This document shows, in pieces, positions 18,281 through 27,186 of a stretch of DNA of 64,000 nucleotides. Made by a program: the position numbers and the translations under genes. Position 1 is the first letter of the stretch, and each line of letters begins with the position of its first letter. Below the pieces are notes generated by a model that saw only the letters and a list, made by a program, of their open reading frames with translations, was not told the origin of the DNA and ran no database searches. This DNA is from Bacillus sp. UNC41MFS5 (GTDB lineage Bacteria; Bacillota; Bacilli; Bacillales_B; DSM-18226): assembly GCF_000686805.1 (NCBI RefSeq), contig NZ_KK366017.1:1161183-1225182 (forward strand), in the 5' to 3' direction.

Positions 18281-20317
18281 ATGATCGGGAAGGTTTGGCA
18301 CATTTATAAAACTGATTGGAGAAATATCTTTCGTGTGCCAACTGTATTGTTGTTAATTGGTGCACTTATGGTTCTGCCGTCGGCTTATGCTTGGGTGAAT
18401 ATTAAATCAATGTGGGATCCATATGGCAATACATCAGGAATCCGTGTAGCAGTTAGTAACGAAGATGAAGGAACCATAATCCGTGGAAAAAAAGTTAATG
18501 TTGGTCATGATACGGTTAATAATCTTAAAAAGAATCATCAACTTGGCTGGGTATTTGTAAATCGGATCGAAGCAGTGAGTGGAGTGGAAAATGGGCGTTA
18601 TTATGCCTATCTCATTATTCCTAAGGATTTTTCGAAGAAGTTATCTAGTATTTTAGAGGTAAATCCCCAAAAACCAGAAATCGAGTTCGCAGTAAATGAA
18701 AAAATAAATGCTGTAGCTCCGAAAATCGTAAGTTCAGGTGCTTCAAGCGTAACCTCTCAAATTAGCCAAGCTTTTATAAAAACAGTAAGCGAAGCCATTT
18801 TCAAGGGATTTTATAAAGCCGGAATTGATTTAGAGCAAGCATTGCCATCCATACATAATGTGGAAAAACAGATTTTTGCCTTAGAAAAAGCATTGCCTGA
18901 AATAGAAAAAATGGGGAAAGTGGCAATTGAACTTGAAAAGAAGTTACCTGAAATCCAGGCAAAGGGGCAGAAAGTGATTGAGTTAGAACAAAGGATACCA
19001 GATCTAGAACAGGCGGCTGCCAGTATCTTAAAGGTTGAAGAACGCTTACCACTTATCAAAGAAGGTGGCGAGAAAGTGATAACCCTGCAAGAGAAAGTTT
19101 CTAGTTTGCAGGGAGCGAGGGAGCTTATTTCTGGTGCTGTCACCAATCTATCAGATATAGAAAACGTGCTTCTTCAGTCACTTGAACAATTGAAAGGATC
19201 TTCAGTATCACAGAGTGAGACCAAAGGAGAACAAGCTGAGATAAAAAAGATTTATGAGGAACTGGTAAAAATCCATGGAAATATAGTGGAGGCAGAGACA
19301 GGGCTACATGGGAGAGTAGATAAATTGACAGAAGAGCTTAATTCAGCAGCTAATTTTTTTAAAAGTGATTTTGCGACTAGTGAGCAAAAAATTCATCGCG
19401 CTGCTGACTTTGTGCGAACTGATTTACCAACTTTAGAAAACGACATTCGAAAAGCAGCAGATTTATTTAGAACGAGGCTTCCTGCCATTGTGAGGGCTGT
19501 CCACAAAGCAGCGGACTTAGCACGCAACGATTTACCAGGATTTGCGGCAAAAATAAGGAGTGCTGCGGATAAAATTAGGAGATTTGAAAGTAGCGTAAAT
19601 ATGTATGACTTAATCGAATTTCTAAAGCACGATCCGCAAAAAGAAAGTAATTTCCTTTCGAATCCAATTTTATTAAAAACAAAGCGGCTATTTCCAATTC
19701 CAAACTACGGATCGGCAATGACACCATTTTACACGATGCTAGCCCTTTGGGTTGGTGCGACATTATTAATTGCCTCACTAAAAGTAGATGTTGATAATCC
19801 AGGTCCTAGCTTTAAAGGGTACCAGCTTTTTTTAGGAAGGCTCCTTACCTTTCTTACTATCGGAATCTTCCAAGCAGCGATTGTGTCCCTAGGTGATTTG
19901 TTTTTCATTCATACCTATGCAGTGGACAAACTATGGTTTGTAGTATTTAGTATGTTTATCAGCATGGTATTTGTTACAATCACTTATTCCTTATGTTCCG
20001 TGTTTGGCAATATTGGAAAAGGGTTAGCGATTATTTTCTTGGTCCTGCAAATCTCAAGTTCTGGCGCAACATTTCCTGTGAGCTTGACCTCATCATTTTT
20101 TCAAACGATCAATCCTTTTATGCCATTTACGTATGCAGTGAGTATGCTTCGTGAAACAGTTGGCGGCATGATTGTCGAGGTCGTGAGAAATGATATATTC
20201 GCGCTGGTTGTCTTTATCTCATTGAGTTTACTATTAGCATTGATACTAAAGAAACCATTAAGTAAACGGATTCAAAAAACAGCAGAAAAGGCAAGAACTT
20301 CGAGGATTATTCCGTAG
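18281..20317 (+). CDS. YhgE/Pip-domain membrane protein
   Basis: Membrane protein of the YhgE/phage-infection-protein family, related to ABC-2-type permeases. One N-terminal helix (about 20-38), a long extracytoplasmic region, and five or six C-terminal helices (about 485-665). The outer region carries repeated helical units: four or five LEKxLPEIxxxGxKVIELE units (about 190-290) and four AADxxRTDLPxxExxIR units (about 370-445). 678 residues, a little shorter than B. subtilis YhgE. AGGGGGGA at 18271-18278 precedes the ATG. Members act as phage receptors or type VII secretion partners elsewhere; the role here is unknown. Confidence 0.9.
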   Translation: MIGKVWHIYKTDWRNIFRVPTVLLLIGALMVLPSAYAWVNIKSMWDPYGNTSGIRVAVSNEDEGTIIRGKKVNVGHDTVNNLKKNHQLGWVFVNRIEAVSGVENGRYYAYLIIPKDFSKKLSSILEVNPQKPEIEFAVNEKINAVAPKIVSSGASSVTSQISQAFIKTVSEAIFKGFYKAGIDLEQALPSIHNVEKQIFALEKALPEIEKMGKVAIELEKKLPEIQAKGQKVIELEQRIPDLEQAAASILKVEERLPLIKEGGEKVITLQEKVSSLQGARELISGAVTNLSDIENVLLQSLEQLKGSSVSQSETKGEQAEIKKIYEELVKIHGNIVEAETGLHGRVDKLTEELNSAANFFKSDFATSEQKIHRAADFVRTDLPTLENDIRKAADLFRTRLPAIVRAVHKAADLARNDLPGFAAKIRSAADKIRRFESSVNMYDLIEFLKHDPQKESNFLSNPILLKTKRLFPIPNYGSAMTPFYTMLALWVGATLLIASLKVDVDNPGPSFKGYQLFLGRLLTFLTIGIFQAAIVSLGDLFFIHTYAVDKLWFVVFSMFISMVFVTITYSLCSVFGNIGKGLAIIFLVLQISSSGATFPVSLTSSFFQTINPFMPFTYAVSMLRETVGGMIVEVVRNDIFALVVFISLSLLLALILKKPLSKRIQKTAEKARTSRIIP

Positions 20318-20355
20318 GATGTATCAACAAAGTTAATATTATCATTTATGATTTC

Positions 20356-20387
20356 GCAGACATGTAAACATGTCTGCTTTGTTTATT
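20356..20387 (+). terminator. Terminator of the YhgE gene
   Basis: Perfect 10-bp stem GCAGACATGT/ACATGTCTGC with a 2-base AA gap, followed by TTTGTTTATTT. Confidence 0.75.
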
Positions 20388-20453
20388 TATCGAGTAAACG
20401 AATGTATCATTTTGACTTCGTAAACACTTTTTAAAATATTGTAATAAATCAAC

Positions 20454-20481
20454 TTGACAATTCCTATGTGTATGGTAGGAT
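20454..20481 (+). promoter_or_regulatory. Promoter of the sulfate-assimilation operon
   Basis: TTGACA (20454-20459), 16-bp spacer, TAGGAT (20476-20481). The leader of about 85 nt holds a 6-bp hairpin ATCCAT/ATGGAT (20518-20535 region) but no SAM-riboswitch or T-box signature. Confidence 0.6.
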
Positions 20482-20571
20482 TAAATTTATATAATAACAC
20501 ATTGAGCGTATACTCGATCCATTAAAATATGGATTTATTATTCTAGTAATTCAACAGGGAGGTCCACAGGG

Positions 20572-21285
20572 ATGTCAAAAGCAGTGACTTATGAAAACTG
20601 GAATCAAATATCAGATACTTTTTCCATAGAAGACAAAACAAAGGGTGCACGTGCTGTTTTAGAATGGGCTTACAGCCAGTATCCTGAAGAAAAAATTGTA
20701 TATGCCTCCAGTTTTGGAGCTGAAGCCATTGTATTAATTGATTTAATTTATCAAGTTAAAAAAGATGCGCACATCGTTTTTTTAGATACAGGACTTCACT
20801 TTCCGGAAACGTATGAGGTAATCGATAAAATAGAAGCGCGTTTTCCAGAGCTTCAAATTGAGCGAAAAACTCCTAAATTGAGTTTAGATGAACAAGCAGC
20901 GGAATACGGTTCTGCATTATGGAAAAGGGAACCTAATCAATGCTGTCAAATCAGAAAAGTAATTCCTTTACGTGAGGCACTAACCCCAAGAGAGGCATGG
21001 ATTTCGGGTCTCCGCAGGGAGCAGTCTCCAACAAGAAAGGATACTCAATTCTTAAATAAGGATGAAAAATTCCAAAATATTAAAATTTGCCCGCTCATTC
21101 ATTGGACCTGGGATGAGGTTTGGGAGTACATCAAGGAAAAGGACCTCCCTTATAACCAATTGCATGACCAAAACTATCCTAGTATTGGCTGCTTCCCTTG
21201 TACCCAAGCGGTCGGAACCAATGGTGATTCTCGTGCAGGACGTTGGTCAGGCAGCAGTAAAACAGAGTGTGGATTGCACTCTTAG
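20572..21285 (+). CDS. cysH: Phosphoadenylyl-sulfate (PAPS/APS) reductase CysH
   Basis: Reduces activated sulfate to sulfite with thioredoxin. 237 residues. The nucleotide-binding PP-loop-like SSFGAE lies at 46-51. Four cysteines for an [4Fe-4S] cluster are present: C124-C125 and C207-C210 (CFPC), as in APS-reducing bacterial enzymes and B. subtilis CysH. The catalytic cysteine is C233 in ECGLH near the end. GGGAGGT at 20558-20564. First gene of the operon; in B. subtilis the sulfate permease cysP follows directly, but here only 111 non-coding bases separate it from sat. Confidence 0.96.
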   Translation: MSKAVTYENWNQISDTFSIEDKTKGARAVLEWAYSQYPEEKIVYASSFGAEAIVLIDLIYQVKKDAHIVFLDTGLHFPETYEVIDKIEARFPELQIERKTPKLSLDEQAAEYGSALWKREPNQCCQIRKVIPLREALTPREAWISGLRREQSPTRKDTQFLNKDEKFQNIKICPLIHWTWDEVWEYIKEKDLPYNQLHDQNYPSIGCFPCTQAVGTNGDSRAGRWSGSSKTECGLHS

Positions 21286-21396
21286 TAAAAAGGATCATTT
21301 CCCGTTACTTACGATCATTGGGTAGGAAAGGGAAAACAACTTCAAGGTAATCGATACTAACATGAATCTAAAACTATAATGAAAGGTTGATTAAAA

Positions 21397-22545
21397 ATGT
21401 CATACTTACCAAAACCTCATGGAGGAAAACTTATTCAAGCGTTTGACCCTAATTACGATCTAACTTCTGTAGTAAAAGAACTGGAAATTGATGCGATTGC
21501 CTTAAGTGACCTTGAATTAATCGGTATTGGTTTATTTAGTCCGTTAAAAGGTTTTCTTGGCAAGGCGGATTATGAATCTGTTGTTAACAATATGCGTTTA
21601 GCAGACAATACCATTTGGTCCATCCCAGTTACACTTCCAGTTTCTTACGAGGTTGCTGGATCACTAGTTGTGGGAGAAGAATTCAAACTTACCTATAACA
21701 ACGAAGTTTATGGAGTAATTAAGGTTTCAGAATGGTTTGAACCTGATTTAGACAAGGAAGCAGTTGAAGTATATAAAACGGGAGAACTTGCCCACCCAGG
21801 TGTGAAGCGCCTTTATGAAAGAGGACCTGTATATGTGGCAGGAGAAATTGTTTTAGTTAAAAAATCAGAAAAAGGTGTCTTCGGTGATGTATGGTTTGAA
21901 CCAAAGGAAACTCGGGCCATTTTCGAAGAAAAAGGATGGAAGACAGTTGTAGGCTTCCAAACTAGGAATCCGATTCATCGCGCACATGAATACATTCAAA
22001 AAGCGGCACTTGAGACTGTTGATGGCTTATTTGTAAACCCGCTAGTTGGTGAAACAAAGTCAGACGACGTCCCAGCAGAGGTTCGTCTAAAAAGCTACCG
22101 AGTGTTACTAGATAATTATTATCCTAAGGAACGTGCACAGTTAGGTGTGTACCCAGCAGCAATGAGATATGCAGGTCCAAGGGAAGCAATTTTCCATGCA
22201 CTTGCTCGTAAGAATTTTGGCTGCACTCACTTTATTGTCGGTCGTGACCATGCTGGTGTTGGTAACTATTACGGAACTTACGATGCACAGCACATTTTTA
22301 GTAATTTTACAGAAGAAGAGCTTGGCATCAAGCCGTTGTTCTTTGAACATAGCTTTTATTGCAACAAATGTGAAGGAATGGCTTCTGATAAAACTTGCCC
22401 GCATAGCAAGGAAGACAGAGTAATCCTTTCCGGAACAAAAGTAAGAGAGATGCTTCGCGCAGGAGTATTACCACCATCAACCTTTAGCCGTAAAGAGGTT
22501 GTAGAAGTACTGATCGAAGGAATGAAAGAAACAGCTACCGTGTAA
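21397..22545 (+). CDS. sat: Sulfate adenylyltransferase (ATP sulfurylase)
   Basis: Makes adenylyl sulfate (APS) and pyrophosphate from ATP and sulfate, the first step of assimilation. 382 residues. The catalytic motif [10 protein letters not shown] is at 188-197, and the second nucleotide motif GRDHAGVG is present. A cysteine pair CNKCEGM with a further CPHS (about 322-338) suggests a zinc-binding site as in bacterial homologues. Ribosome site GAAAGG about 10 bases upstream. The operon context with cysH and cysC makes the direction of the reaction clear. Confidence 0.96.
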   Translation: MSYLPKPHGGKLIQAFDPNYDLTSVVKELEIDAIALSDLELIGIGLFSPLKGFLGKADYESVVNNMRLADNTIWSIPVTLPVSYEVAGSLVVGEEFKLTYNNEVYGVIKVSEWFEPDLDKEAVEVYKTGELAHPGVKRLYERGPVYVAGEIVLVKKSEKGVFGDVWFEPKETRAIFEEKGWKTVVGFQTRNPIHRAHEYIQKAALETVDGLFVNPLVGETKSDDVPAEVRLKSYRVLLDNYYPKERAQLGVYPAAMRYAGPREAIFHALARKNFGCTHFIVGRDHAGVGNYYGTYDAQHIFSNFTEEELGIKPLFFEHSFYCNKCEGMASDKTCPHSKEDRVILSGTKVREMLRAGVLPPSTFSRKEVVEVLIEGMKETATV

Positions 22546-22560
22546 GGAGGAATTAAATCT

Positions 22561-23160
22561 ATGGCTAAACCAACAAATATTACATGGCATGAAACATCTA
22601 TTTCAAAAGAAAATCGACATGAAAAAAATGGGCATGGAAGCTGTGCTCTTTGGTTTACTGGACTCTCAGGGTCTGGTAAATCAACAATCGCTAATGCGGT
22701 ATCTAATGAATTATTCCGCCAGGGAATCAGTGAATATGTTCTCGATGGGGATAATATTCGCCACGGATTAAATAAAGATCTTGGTTTTTCCGATTATGAC
22801 CGAACTGAAAATATAAGAAGAATTGGCGAAGTGGCCAAATTGTTTGTCGACAGTGGCAAAGTTGTGACGACCGCTTTTATTTCTCCATTCCGCTCTGATC
22901 GTGACCAAGTCCGTGCATTGTTCGAAGACGGTGAATTTATTGAAGTCTTTGTGCAATGCCCGATTGAGGAATGTGAACGTAGAGATCCAAAGCAGCTATA
23001 TGCGAAAGCACGCCGCGGGGAGATTAAGGATTTCACTGGAATTGATTCACCATACGAAGCACCAGAACAACCAGAAATTACTCTTCACTCAGATCATGTA
23101 ACAGTTGAAGAAGCGGTGGAACAAGTCTTTGCTTATCTAAAAGAGAAGAACATTATCTAA
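22561..23160 (+). CDS. cysC: Adenylyl-sulfate kinase CysC
   Basis: Phosphorylates APS to PAPS. P-loop GLSGSGKS at residues 34-41 and the substrate-binding [16 protein letters not shown] at about 62-77 are intact. 199 residues, normal. AAGGAGG overlaps the sat stop codon, showing tight coupling. Its presence beside a CysH with the four iron-sulfur cysteines (which can use APS directly) matches the B. subtilis arrangement. Confidence 0.96.
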   Translation: MAKPTNITWHETSISKENRHEKNGHGSCALWFTGLSGSGKSTIANAVSNELFRQGISEYVLDGDNIRHGLNKDLGFSDYDRTENIRRIGEVAKLFVDSGKVVTTAFISPFRSDRDQVRALFEDGEFIEVFVQCPIEECERRDPKQLYAKARRGEIKDFTGIDSPYEAPEQPEITLHSDHVTVEEAVEQVFAYLKEKNII

Positions 23161-23255
23161 AAAAGACGGTGGTTCCTTCTATCGGTTATGAGGAAAGTAT
23201 GGTAATGTCCTGAAAGGTGAAGGATAGTAAGTGAAGCAAGGAAGGAGCAGTGAGG

Positions 23256-23984
23256 GTGAAAGCAATTCTATACATTGGCCATGGTACACGTTCAAAAGAG
23301 GGGGCTGAAGAAGCCAAATCTTTTATACATAGAGTGATGGAACGAATAAATGTTGAAATTCAGGAAATCTGTTTTCTCGAGTTGACCAAGCCAGGTATTG
23401 AAGAGGGCTTTCTGCACTGTGTTGATAGGGGAGCGACAGAGATAACTGTCGTTCCCTTATTTTTATTAGCTGCGGGTCATATTAAAGAAGATATTCCACA
23501 AGCTCTTTCTTCTCTTTACGACCGGTATCCAACAATCAAGGTAAAGATAAGCGATCCTTTTGGTGTTCAAGGGAAAATTCTCGATGGAATTGCCGAGATG
23601 GTTAGAAAAACGGTCATCGATCTATCACCTAAGGATTCGGTTTTAATTGTCGGAAGGGGAAGTAGTGACAAGAGTATTCACACAGCCTTTGCCGCGATAA
23701 CCAAAGGGATTAGTGATCGACTTGGAATTGAAAATGTAGCGGTTTGTTTTTTAGCTGCAACAGAGCCAAGGCTTAAAGAAGGGCTTAATTCCATCTCTGT
23801 AAATTCTGCTGGAAAAATAATCGTGATTCCTTATTTATTATTTTCCGGTCTTCTTTTAAAGGAAGTGGATCAAATGGTCTCAATGAGACAAAAGTTAGGT
23901 CGGCAGATCTTTCACACCGGTCAACTGAGTAAACATCGTGTCATTGAAGATATTATCATTGAACGAGCAACAGAAGTTGAATAA
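23256..23984 (+). CDS. sirB: Sirohydrochlorin ferrochelatase SirB (CbiX family)
   Basis: Inserts Fe2+ into sirohydrochlorin to give siroheme, the cofactor of sulfite reductase. 242 residues in two CbiX-type halves. The metal-binding His is in the N-terminal IGHGTRS (residues 7-13). GTG at 23256 chosen because AAGGAG (23242-23247) is 8 bases away; the GTG at 23250 is too close. In B. subtilis the operon continues with a uroporphyrinogen methyltransferase (sumT) and precorrin-2 dehydrogenase (sirC); neither is here, so those steps must be encoded elsewhere. A 95-bp gap separates it from cysC. Confidence 0.9.
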   Translation: MKAILYIGHGTRSKEGAEEAKSFIHRVMERINVEIQEICFLELTKPGIEEGFLHCVDRGATEITVVPLFLLAAGHIKEDIPQALSSLYDRYPTIKVKISDPFGVQGKILDGIAEMVRKTVIDLSPKDSVLIVGRGSSDKSIHTAFAAITKGISDRLGIENVAVCFLAATEPRLKEGLNSISVNSAGKIIVIPYLLFSGLLLKEVDQMVSMRQKLGRQIFHTGQLSKHRVIEDIIIERATEVE

Positions 23985-23998
23985 ATTTATTTATTTTT

Positions 23999-24029
23999 GC
24001 TAAAATCGATAGATTTTAGCTATTTTTTT
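23999..24029 (+). terminator. Terminator of the cysH-sirB operon
   Basis: Perfect 9-bp stem GCTAAAATC/GATTTTAGC with loop GATA, then TATTTTTTT. Confidence 0.92.
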
Positions 24030-24064
24030 GGAAAAAAAGGGTAGATTAACAAAGTAAATAATTA

Positions 24065-24108
24065 AAAGATGAACTCGAGTTCATCTTTGAGTGTAAAAAT
24101 GATATAAT
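24065..24108 (+). promoter_or_regulatory. Promoter of yitT-like gene overlapped by a 24-bp perfect palindrome
   Basis: A perfect 24-bp palindrome (24065-24088), centre CTCGAG, core TGAACTCGAGTTCA, is followed by TATAAT at 24103-24108. The sequence 17 bp upstream of this -10 is TTCATC (24080-24085), inside the right arm. No T-run follows, so it is not a terminator. Likely an operator; the core GAACN4GTTC resembles the Gram-positive LexA box. Confidence 0.65.
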
Positions 24109-24178
24109 TAAACTATAGATAGCTATTATTTTGAACGAAATAAGTTCTGGCTAAATTTTGACGAAAAGATGTGATGAT

Positions 24179-25063
24179 GTGACAGATCTTAAACAAGAAA
24201 AAGTTCAACACCGAAAGTTACCTCTAAGAAAGATCGTACTCCGAGCAATCGCCATCACCATAGGAGCTATCCTAATGGCAACAGGGTTAGAAATATTTCT
24301 AGTCCCAAACCATGTTATTGATGGTGGAATTACAGGTATTTCTATTATGCTTGCGCATATCACAGGATGGAAATTAGGGATTTTCCTCCTCATCTTAAAC
24401 CTGCCATTTGTTTATATGGGATATAAGCAGATGGGAAAAACCTTCGCTATATCAACCGTGTATGGAATTATTGTTTTATCGATTTTCACTTCATTTTTTC
24501 ATCCCATTCCAGCATTTACCGATGATATTCTCCTTGCTACTGTTTTTGGCGGGATGATTCTCGGGACAGGGGTAGGTGTCGTTATCCGCAATGGCGGTGC
24601 ATTAGATGGAACAGAAATACTGGCACTTTTGATCACTAAAAAAGTTCCATTTTCTGTTGGGCAAATTATCATGTTCATTAATATCTTTATATTAGGTGCA
24701 GCAGGTTTTGTTTTTAGTTGGGACCGTGCCATGTATTCGTTGCTAGCTTATGTTATTGCATCCAAGGCCATTGATACCGTGGTAGCCGGCCTGGAAGAAT
24801 CTAAATCTGTGTGGATTATCAGTGATGAAGCAGAAGAGATTGGAAATGCAATAAATGCGAGACTTGGAAGGGGAGTTACCTATATTAAAGGGCAAGGTGC
24901 CTTCACTGGTGACAATAAGAAGGTCATCTTCAGTATTATTACGAGGTTGGAAGAATCAAAATTAAATACGATTGTTCAGGATATTGACCCGAGCGCATTT
25001 TTAGCGATTGGTGACATTTCAGAAGTTCGCGGAGGCCGATTTAAGAAAAAAGATATTCACTAA
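24179..25063 (+). CDS. YitT-family membrane protein (DUF161 plus DUF2179)
   Basis: Membrane protein of 294 residues with five or six helices (about 25-195, DUF161) and a cytosolic C-terminal DUF2179 domain (GVTYIKGQGAFTGDNKKVIF, about 232-251). Members are widespread in bacilli and of unsettled function. Start uncertain: GTG at 24179 (weak ribosome site) or TTG at 24158 (none). Controlled by the promoter with the 24-bp palindrome. Ends at a bidirectional terminator shared with the convergent MFS gene. Confidence 0.9.
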   Translation: MTDLKQEKVQHRKLPLRKIVLRAIAITIGAILMATGLEIFLVPNHVIDGGITGISIMLAHITGWKLGIFLLILNLPFVYMGYKQMGKTFAISTVYGIIVLSIFTSFFHPIPAFTDDILLATVFGGMILGTGVGVVIRNGGALDGTEILALLITKKVPFSVGQIIMFINIFILGAAGFVFSWDRAMYSLLAYVIASKAIDTVVAGLEESKSVWIISDEAEEIGNAINARLGRGVTYIKGQGAFTGDNKKVIFSIITRLEESKLNTIVQDIDPSAFLAIGDISEVRGGRFKKKDIH

Positions 25064-25066
25064 TAA

Positions 25067-25105
25067 AGAAAAAGGATCTGCGATTCAATCACAGATCCTT
25101 TTTAT
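25067..25105. terminator. Bidirectional terminator between yitT-like and MFS genes
   Basis: AAAAAGGATCTG pairs perfectly with CAGATCCTTTTT, extended inward by GAT/ATC. T-runs lie on both strands. Confidence 0.92.
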
Positions 25106-25108
25106 ATA

Positions 25109-26356
25109 TTAATGACCTATTCCGATATTATCTACATGATTAATATGTTTATTATTAGCCCAGATAAATAGGACCGAAACGACCACAAACCCGCCTCCAA
25201 CTAGAAATGGAATACTTGGGTTATAGATTTCAGCAAGTTTACCTGCCGTAAATGGTGCTATCGCACCTCCAATAAATCGAAGGAAGCTATAGGCAGCAGA
25301 AGCCGTTGATCGTTCAACTGGAGCTGCATTCATCACGGCTGTGGTAATTAGAGTATTGTTATTACCTAATAAAGCGCCCGCTAAAATAACTGCTGCAATG
25401 ATTACCCATTGTGTTGATGTCCATATCCCCATGACCACCAATAGCAGGGCGAACAAAATTAACATCAAACACATTGATTTTATGGTTCCGAACCATTCTG
25501 TCAGTTTTGGTGCCATAAAAACAGAGGTAATCGCAAGTAAAACCCCCCAGCCTAGGAATACGAATCCTAACCCGTGTTCATCCAAGCCCATGACGAATGG
25601 TGCATATGCAAGCAAAGTGAAGAAGCCGAAGTTATAAAGTGCCGCTGCAATACCGAAGACTAAAAGTGAACGATGTTTTAAGGCACGGAATGGATCCATT
25701 AACGAAGATCGTGATTTAACTCCAGGTGGAGTGGTTGATTTTGGCATTAATATGAAGAGACCAATAAAGGCTATAATCATTAAGCTGGCAACCCCAAGAA
25801 ATGGACCTCGCCAAGACATTCCGCCAAGCCATCCGCCAAGTAGAGGACCAACAGAAATGCCAAGACCGATTGCTGCTTCATATAAGATGATCGCTTTTGC
25901 GGTTCCGCTGTTTGATAGTGATACAATTGCTGATAAAGCTGTTGCTACAAAAAGTGCATTTCCAAGTCCCCATCCGCCTCGAAGTCCGACGAGGGTCCAA
26001 ATCCCATTTGAAAATCCGCCAAGTGCTGAAAAGACTGCAATAATTACGATTCCAGACAATAAAGTCCATTTGATACCAAGCCTTGTAGAAATCACCCCAG
26101 TAATAAGCATGGCAACCGCCATAACGGCATTATAACTAGTGAACAGCAAGGTAACTTCACTATGTGAGGCATGTAGTTGTTCGGCAATTGCCGGCAAAAT
26201 GGGATCAACTAAACCCAATCCCATGAACGCAATAATGCTTGCAAAAAAGACGGCCCAAACAGCTTTTGGCTGGTTAAGTAAACCCGCCTTTTCATCAGGT
26301 CCCACCTGTATCTGTTGTGGTGGTGGAGCGGTATTAGTTTTTGGTACTGATGCCAT
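25109..26356 (-). CDS. MFS transporter, 12 helices (YvmA/DHA1-like)
   Basis: Major facilitator exporter of 415 residues with twelve hydrophobic segments. Motif A is degenerate (TGVISTRLGIKW). ATG at 26356 with AGGGGGA at good distance; an upstream in-frame ATG at 26446 would add 30 residues translated from the promoter region. Residues 1-30 are a Pro/Gln-rich cytosolic leader. Divergent from a marR gene, and its promoter is embedded in a MarR-type palindrome, so it is most likely the target of that regulator. Substrate unknown. Confidence 0.9.
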   Translation of the reverse strand: MASVPKTNTAPPPQQIQVGPDEKAGLLNQPKAVWAVFFASIIAFMGLGLVDPILPAIAEQLHASHSEVTLLFTSYNAVMAVAMLITGVISTRLGIKWTLLSGIVIIAVFSALGGFSNGIWTLVGLRGGWGLGNALFVATALSAIVSLSNSGTAKAIILYEAAIGLGISVGPLLGGWLGGMSWRGPFLGVASLMIIAFIGLFILMPKSTTPPGVKSRSSLMDPFRALKHRSLLVFGIAAALYNFGFFTLLAYAPFVMGLDEHGLGFVFLGWGVLLAITSVFMAPKLTEWFGTIKSMCLMLILFALLLVVMGIWTSTQWVIIAAVILAGALLGNNNTLITTAVMNAAPVERSTASAAYSFLRFIGGAIAPFTAGKLAEIYNPSIPFLVGGGFVVVSVLFIWANNKHINHVDNIGIGH

Positions 26357-26417
26357 CAAATTTCCCCCTATGCGATTCTTTCCAACTTTTTGAATTAGTT
26401 GTATGATGAAAGTATAT

Positions 26418-26451
26418 AATTGTATTATACAATTAATTTTCACCACGTCAA
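26418..26451 (-). promoter_or_regulatory. MFS promoter with MarR-type operator over the -10
   Basis: Minus strand: -35 TTGACG (+ 26446-26451), 16-bp spacer, -10 TATAAT (+ 26424-26429). The -10 is the centre of the perfect 17-nt inverted repeat AATTGTAT-T-ATACAATT (26418-26434), similar to operators of OhrR/MarR-type repressors. Confidence 0.85.
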
Positions 26452-26554
26452 TAGTGCTTTTGCCATATCAGTCAAACCGTGTATCCTTACAAATAAGAAT
26501 GTGAGTATGTTATCATAATTTATATGAGGAAATAACAGTGAGGTAGGAATATTA

Positions 26555-26977
26555 ATGCATGAACATTATTTAGAAATGATCGAACTTGAATTAGCTATTC
26601 TGATTCGCCGAACCACGTCAATTTCGAGTAATAAGAAATTGGGGAATCTTGATCGATCGGCCTATTTAATCCTACGGCGTATTAATGAAAAGGGTGCTGT
26701 TGGAGTTAAAGTATTAGCGGATGAATTTAAACTAGATATCTCTACCGTCAGTAGACAGGCGGCCGCTCTAGAGCATAAAGATTATTTATATCGAATTCCA
26801 GATCCATTGGATGGTCGAGCGTATTCTCTTCAATTAACTGAACTGGGTGCAAAGGAATTATTCGATTATCAACAGGCGCGATTGAAGAGAGTCGCAGAAC
26901 TGCTAGAAGATTGGTCGGATGAGGAACGTGAATTATTCGGGGTACTTTTAGAAAAATTCAATCGGTCTTTTAAATAA
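26555..26977 (+). CDS. MarR-family transcriptional regulator
   Basis: Winged-helix regulator of 140 residues. The recognition region is LADEFKLDISTVSRQAAALE (about 54-73), and the wing is IPDPLDGRAYSLQLT (about 80-94). ATG at 26555 with GAGGTAGG upstream. Divergent from the MFS gene whose -10 lies in a palindrome, so it probably represses that exporter and senses a toxic compound. Closed by a very strong terminator. Confidence 0.93.
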   Translation: MHEHYLEMIELELAILIRRTTSISSNKKLGNLDRSAYLILRRINEKGAVGVKVLADEFKLDISTVSRQAAALEHKDYLYRIPDPLDGRAYSLQLTELGAKELFDYQQARLKRVAELLEDWSDEERELFGVLLEKFNRSFK

Positions 26978-26997
26978 TAATTATTTTGAGTTAATTG

Positions 26998-27057
26998 AAA
27001 AAAGAGGTTGATCCAAAAAGTTATGATTGACATTTTTTGGATCAACCTCTTTTTTTT
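26998..27057 (+). terminator. Terminator of the marR gene
   Basis: A stem of about 20 bp (AAAAGAGGTTGATCCAAAAA and its complement) with a loop of about 13 nt, then eight T. Confidence 0.95.
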
Positions 27058-27100
27058 AATGGACATTTTTATATTAACAGAGTAATTACAGTGAAAAGAG

Positions 27101-27115
27101 AGACAACGGTTGTCT
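27101..27115. promoter_or_regulatory. Palindrome upstream of aspartase
   Basis: AGACAAC-G-GTTGTCT, perfect 7-bp arms around one base, 72 bp before the start of the aspartase gene. Possible operator; no clear promoter was found around it, and the binding protein is unknown. Confidence 0.4.
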
Positions 27116-27186
27116 TAACTGTTATTATTTTGGTGTGAGCAACAATTACACATCAAGAGTTTTTATTAAGGGTGGGAGAGGTTATC

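Noticed and set aside
20482..20571. SAM riboswitch or T-box before cysH
   Set aside because: The leader is only about 85 nt and lacks the conserved S-box and T-box sequences; only a 6-bp hairpin is present.
21062..21325. 87-codon frame over the end of cysH
   Set aside because: Out of frame with cysH, no domain, and the cysH C-terminus ECGLH is intact.
24065..24088. Terminator
   Set aside because: The perfect palindrome has no loop and no T-run on either side, and it overlaps a promoter.
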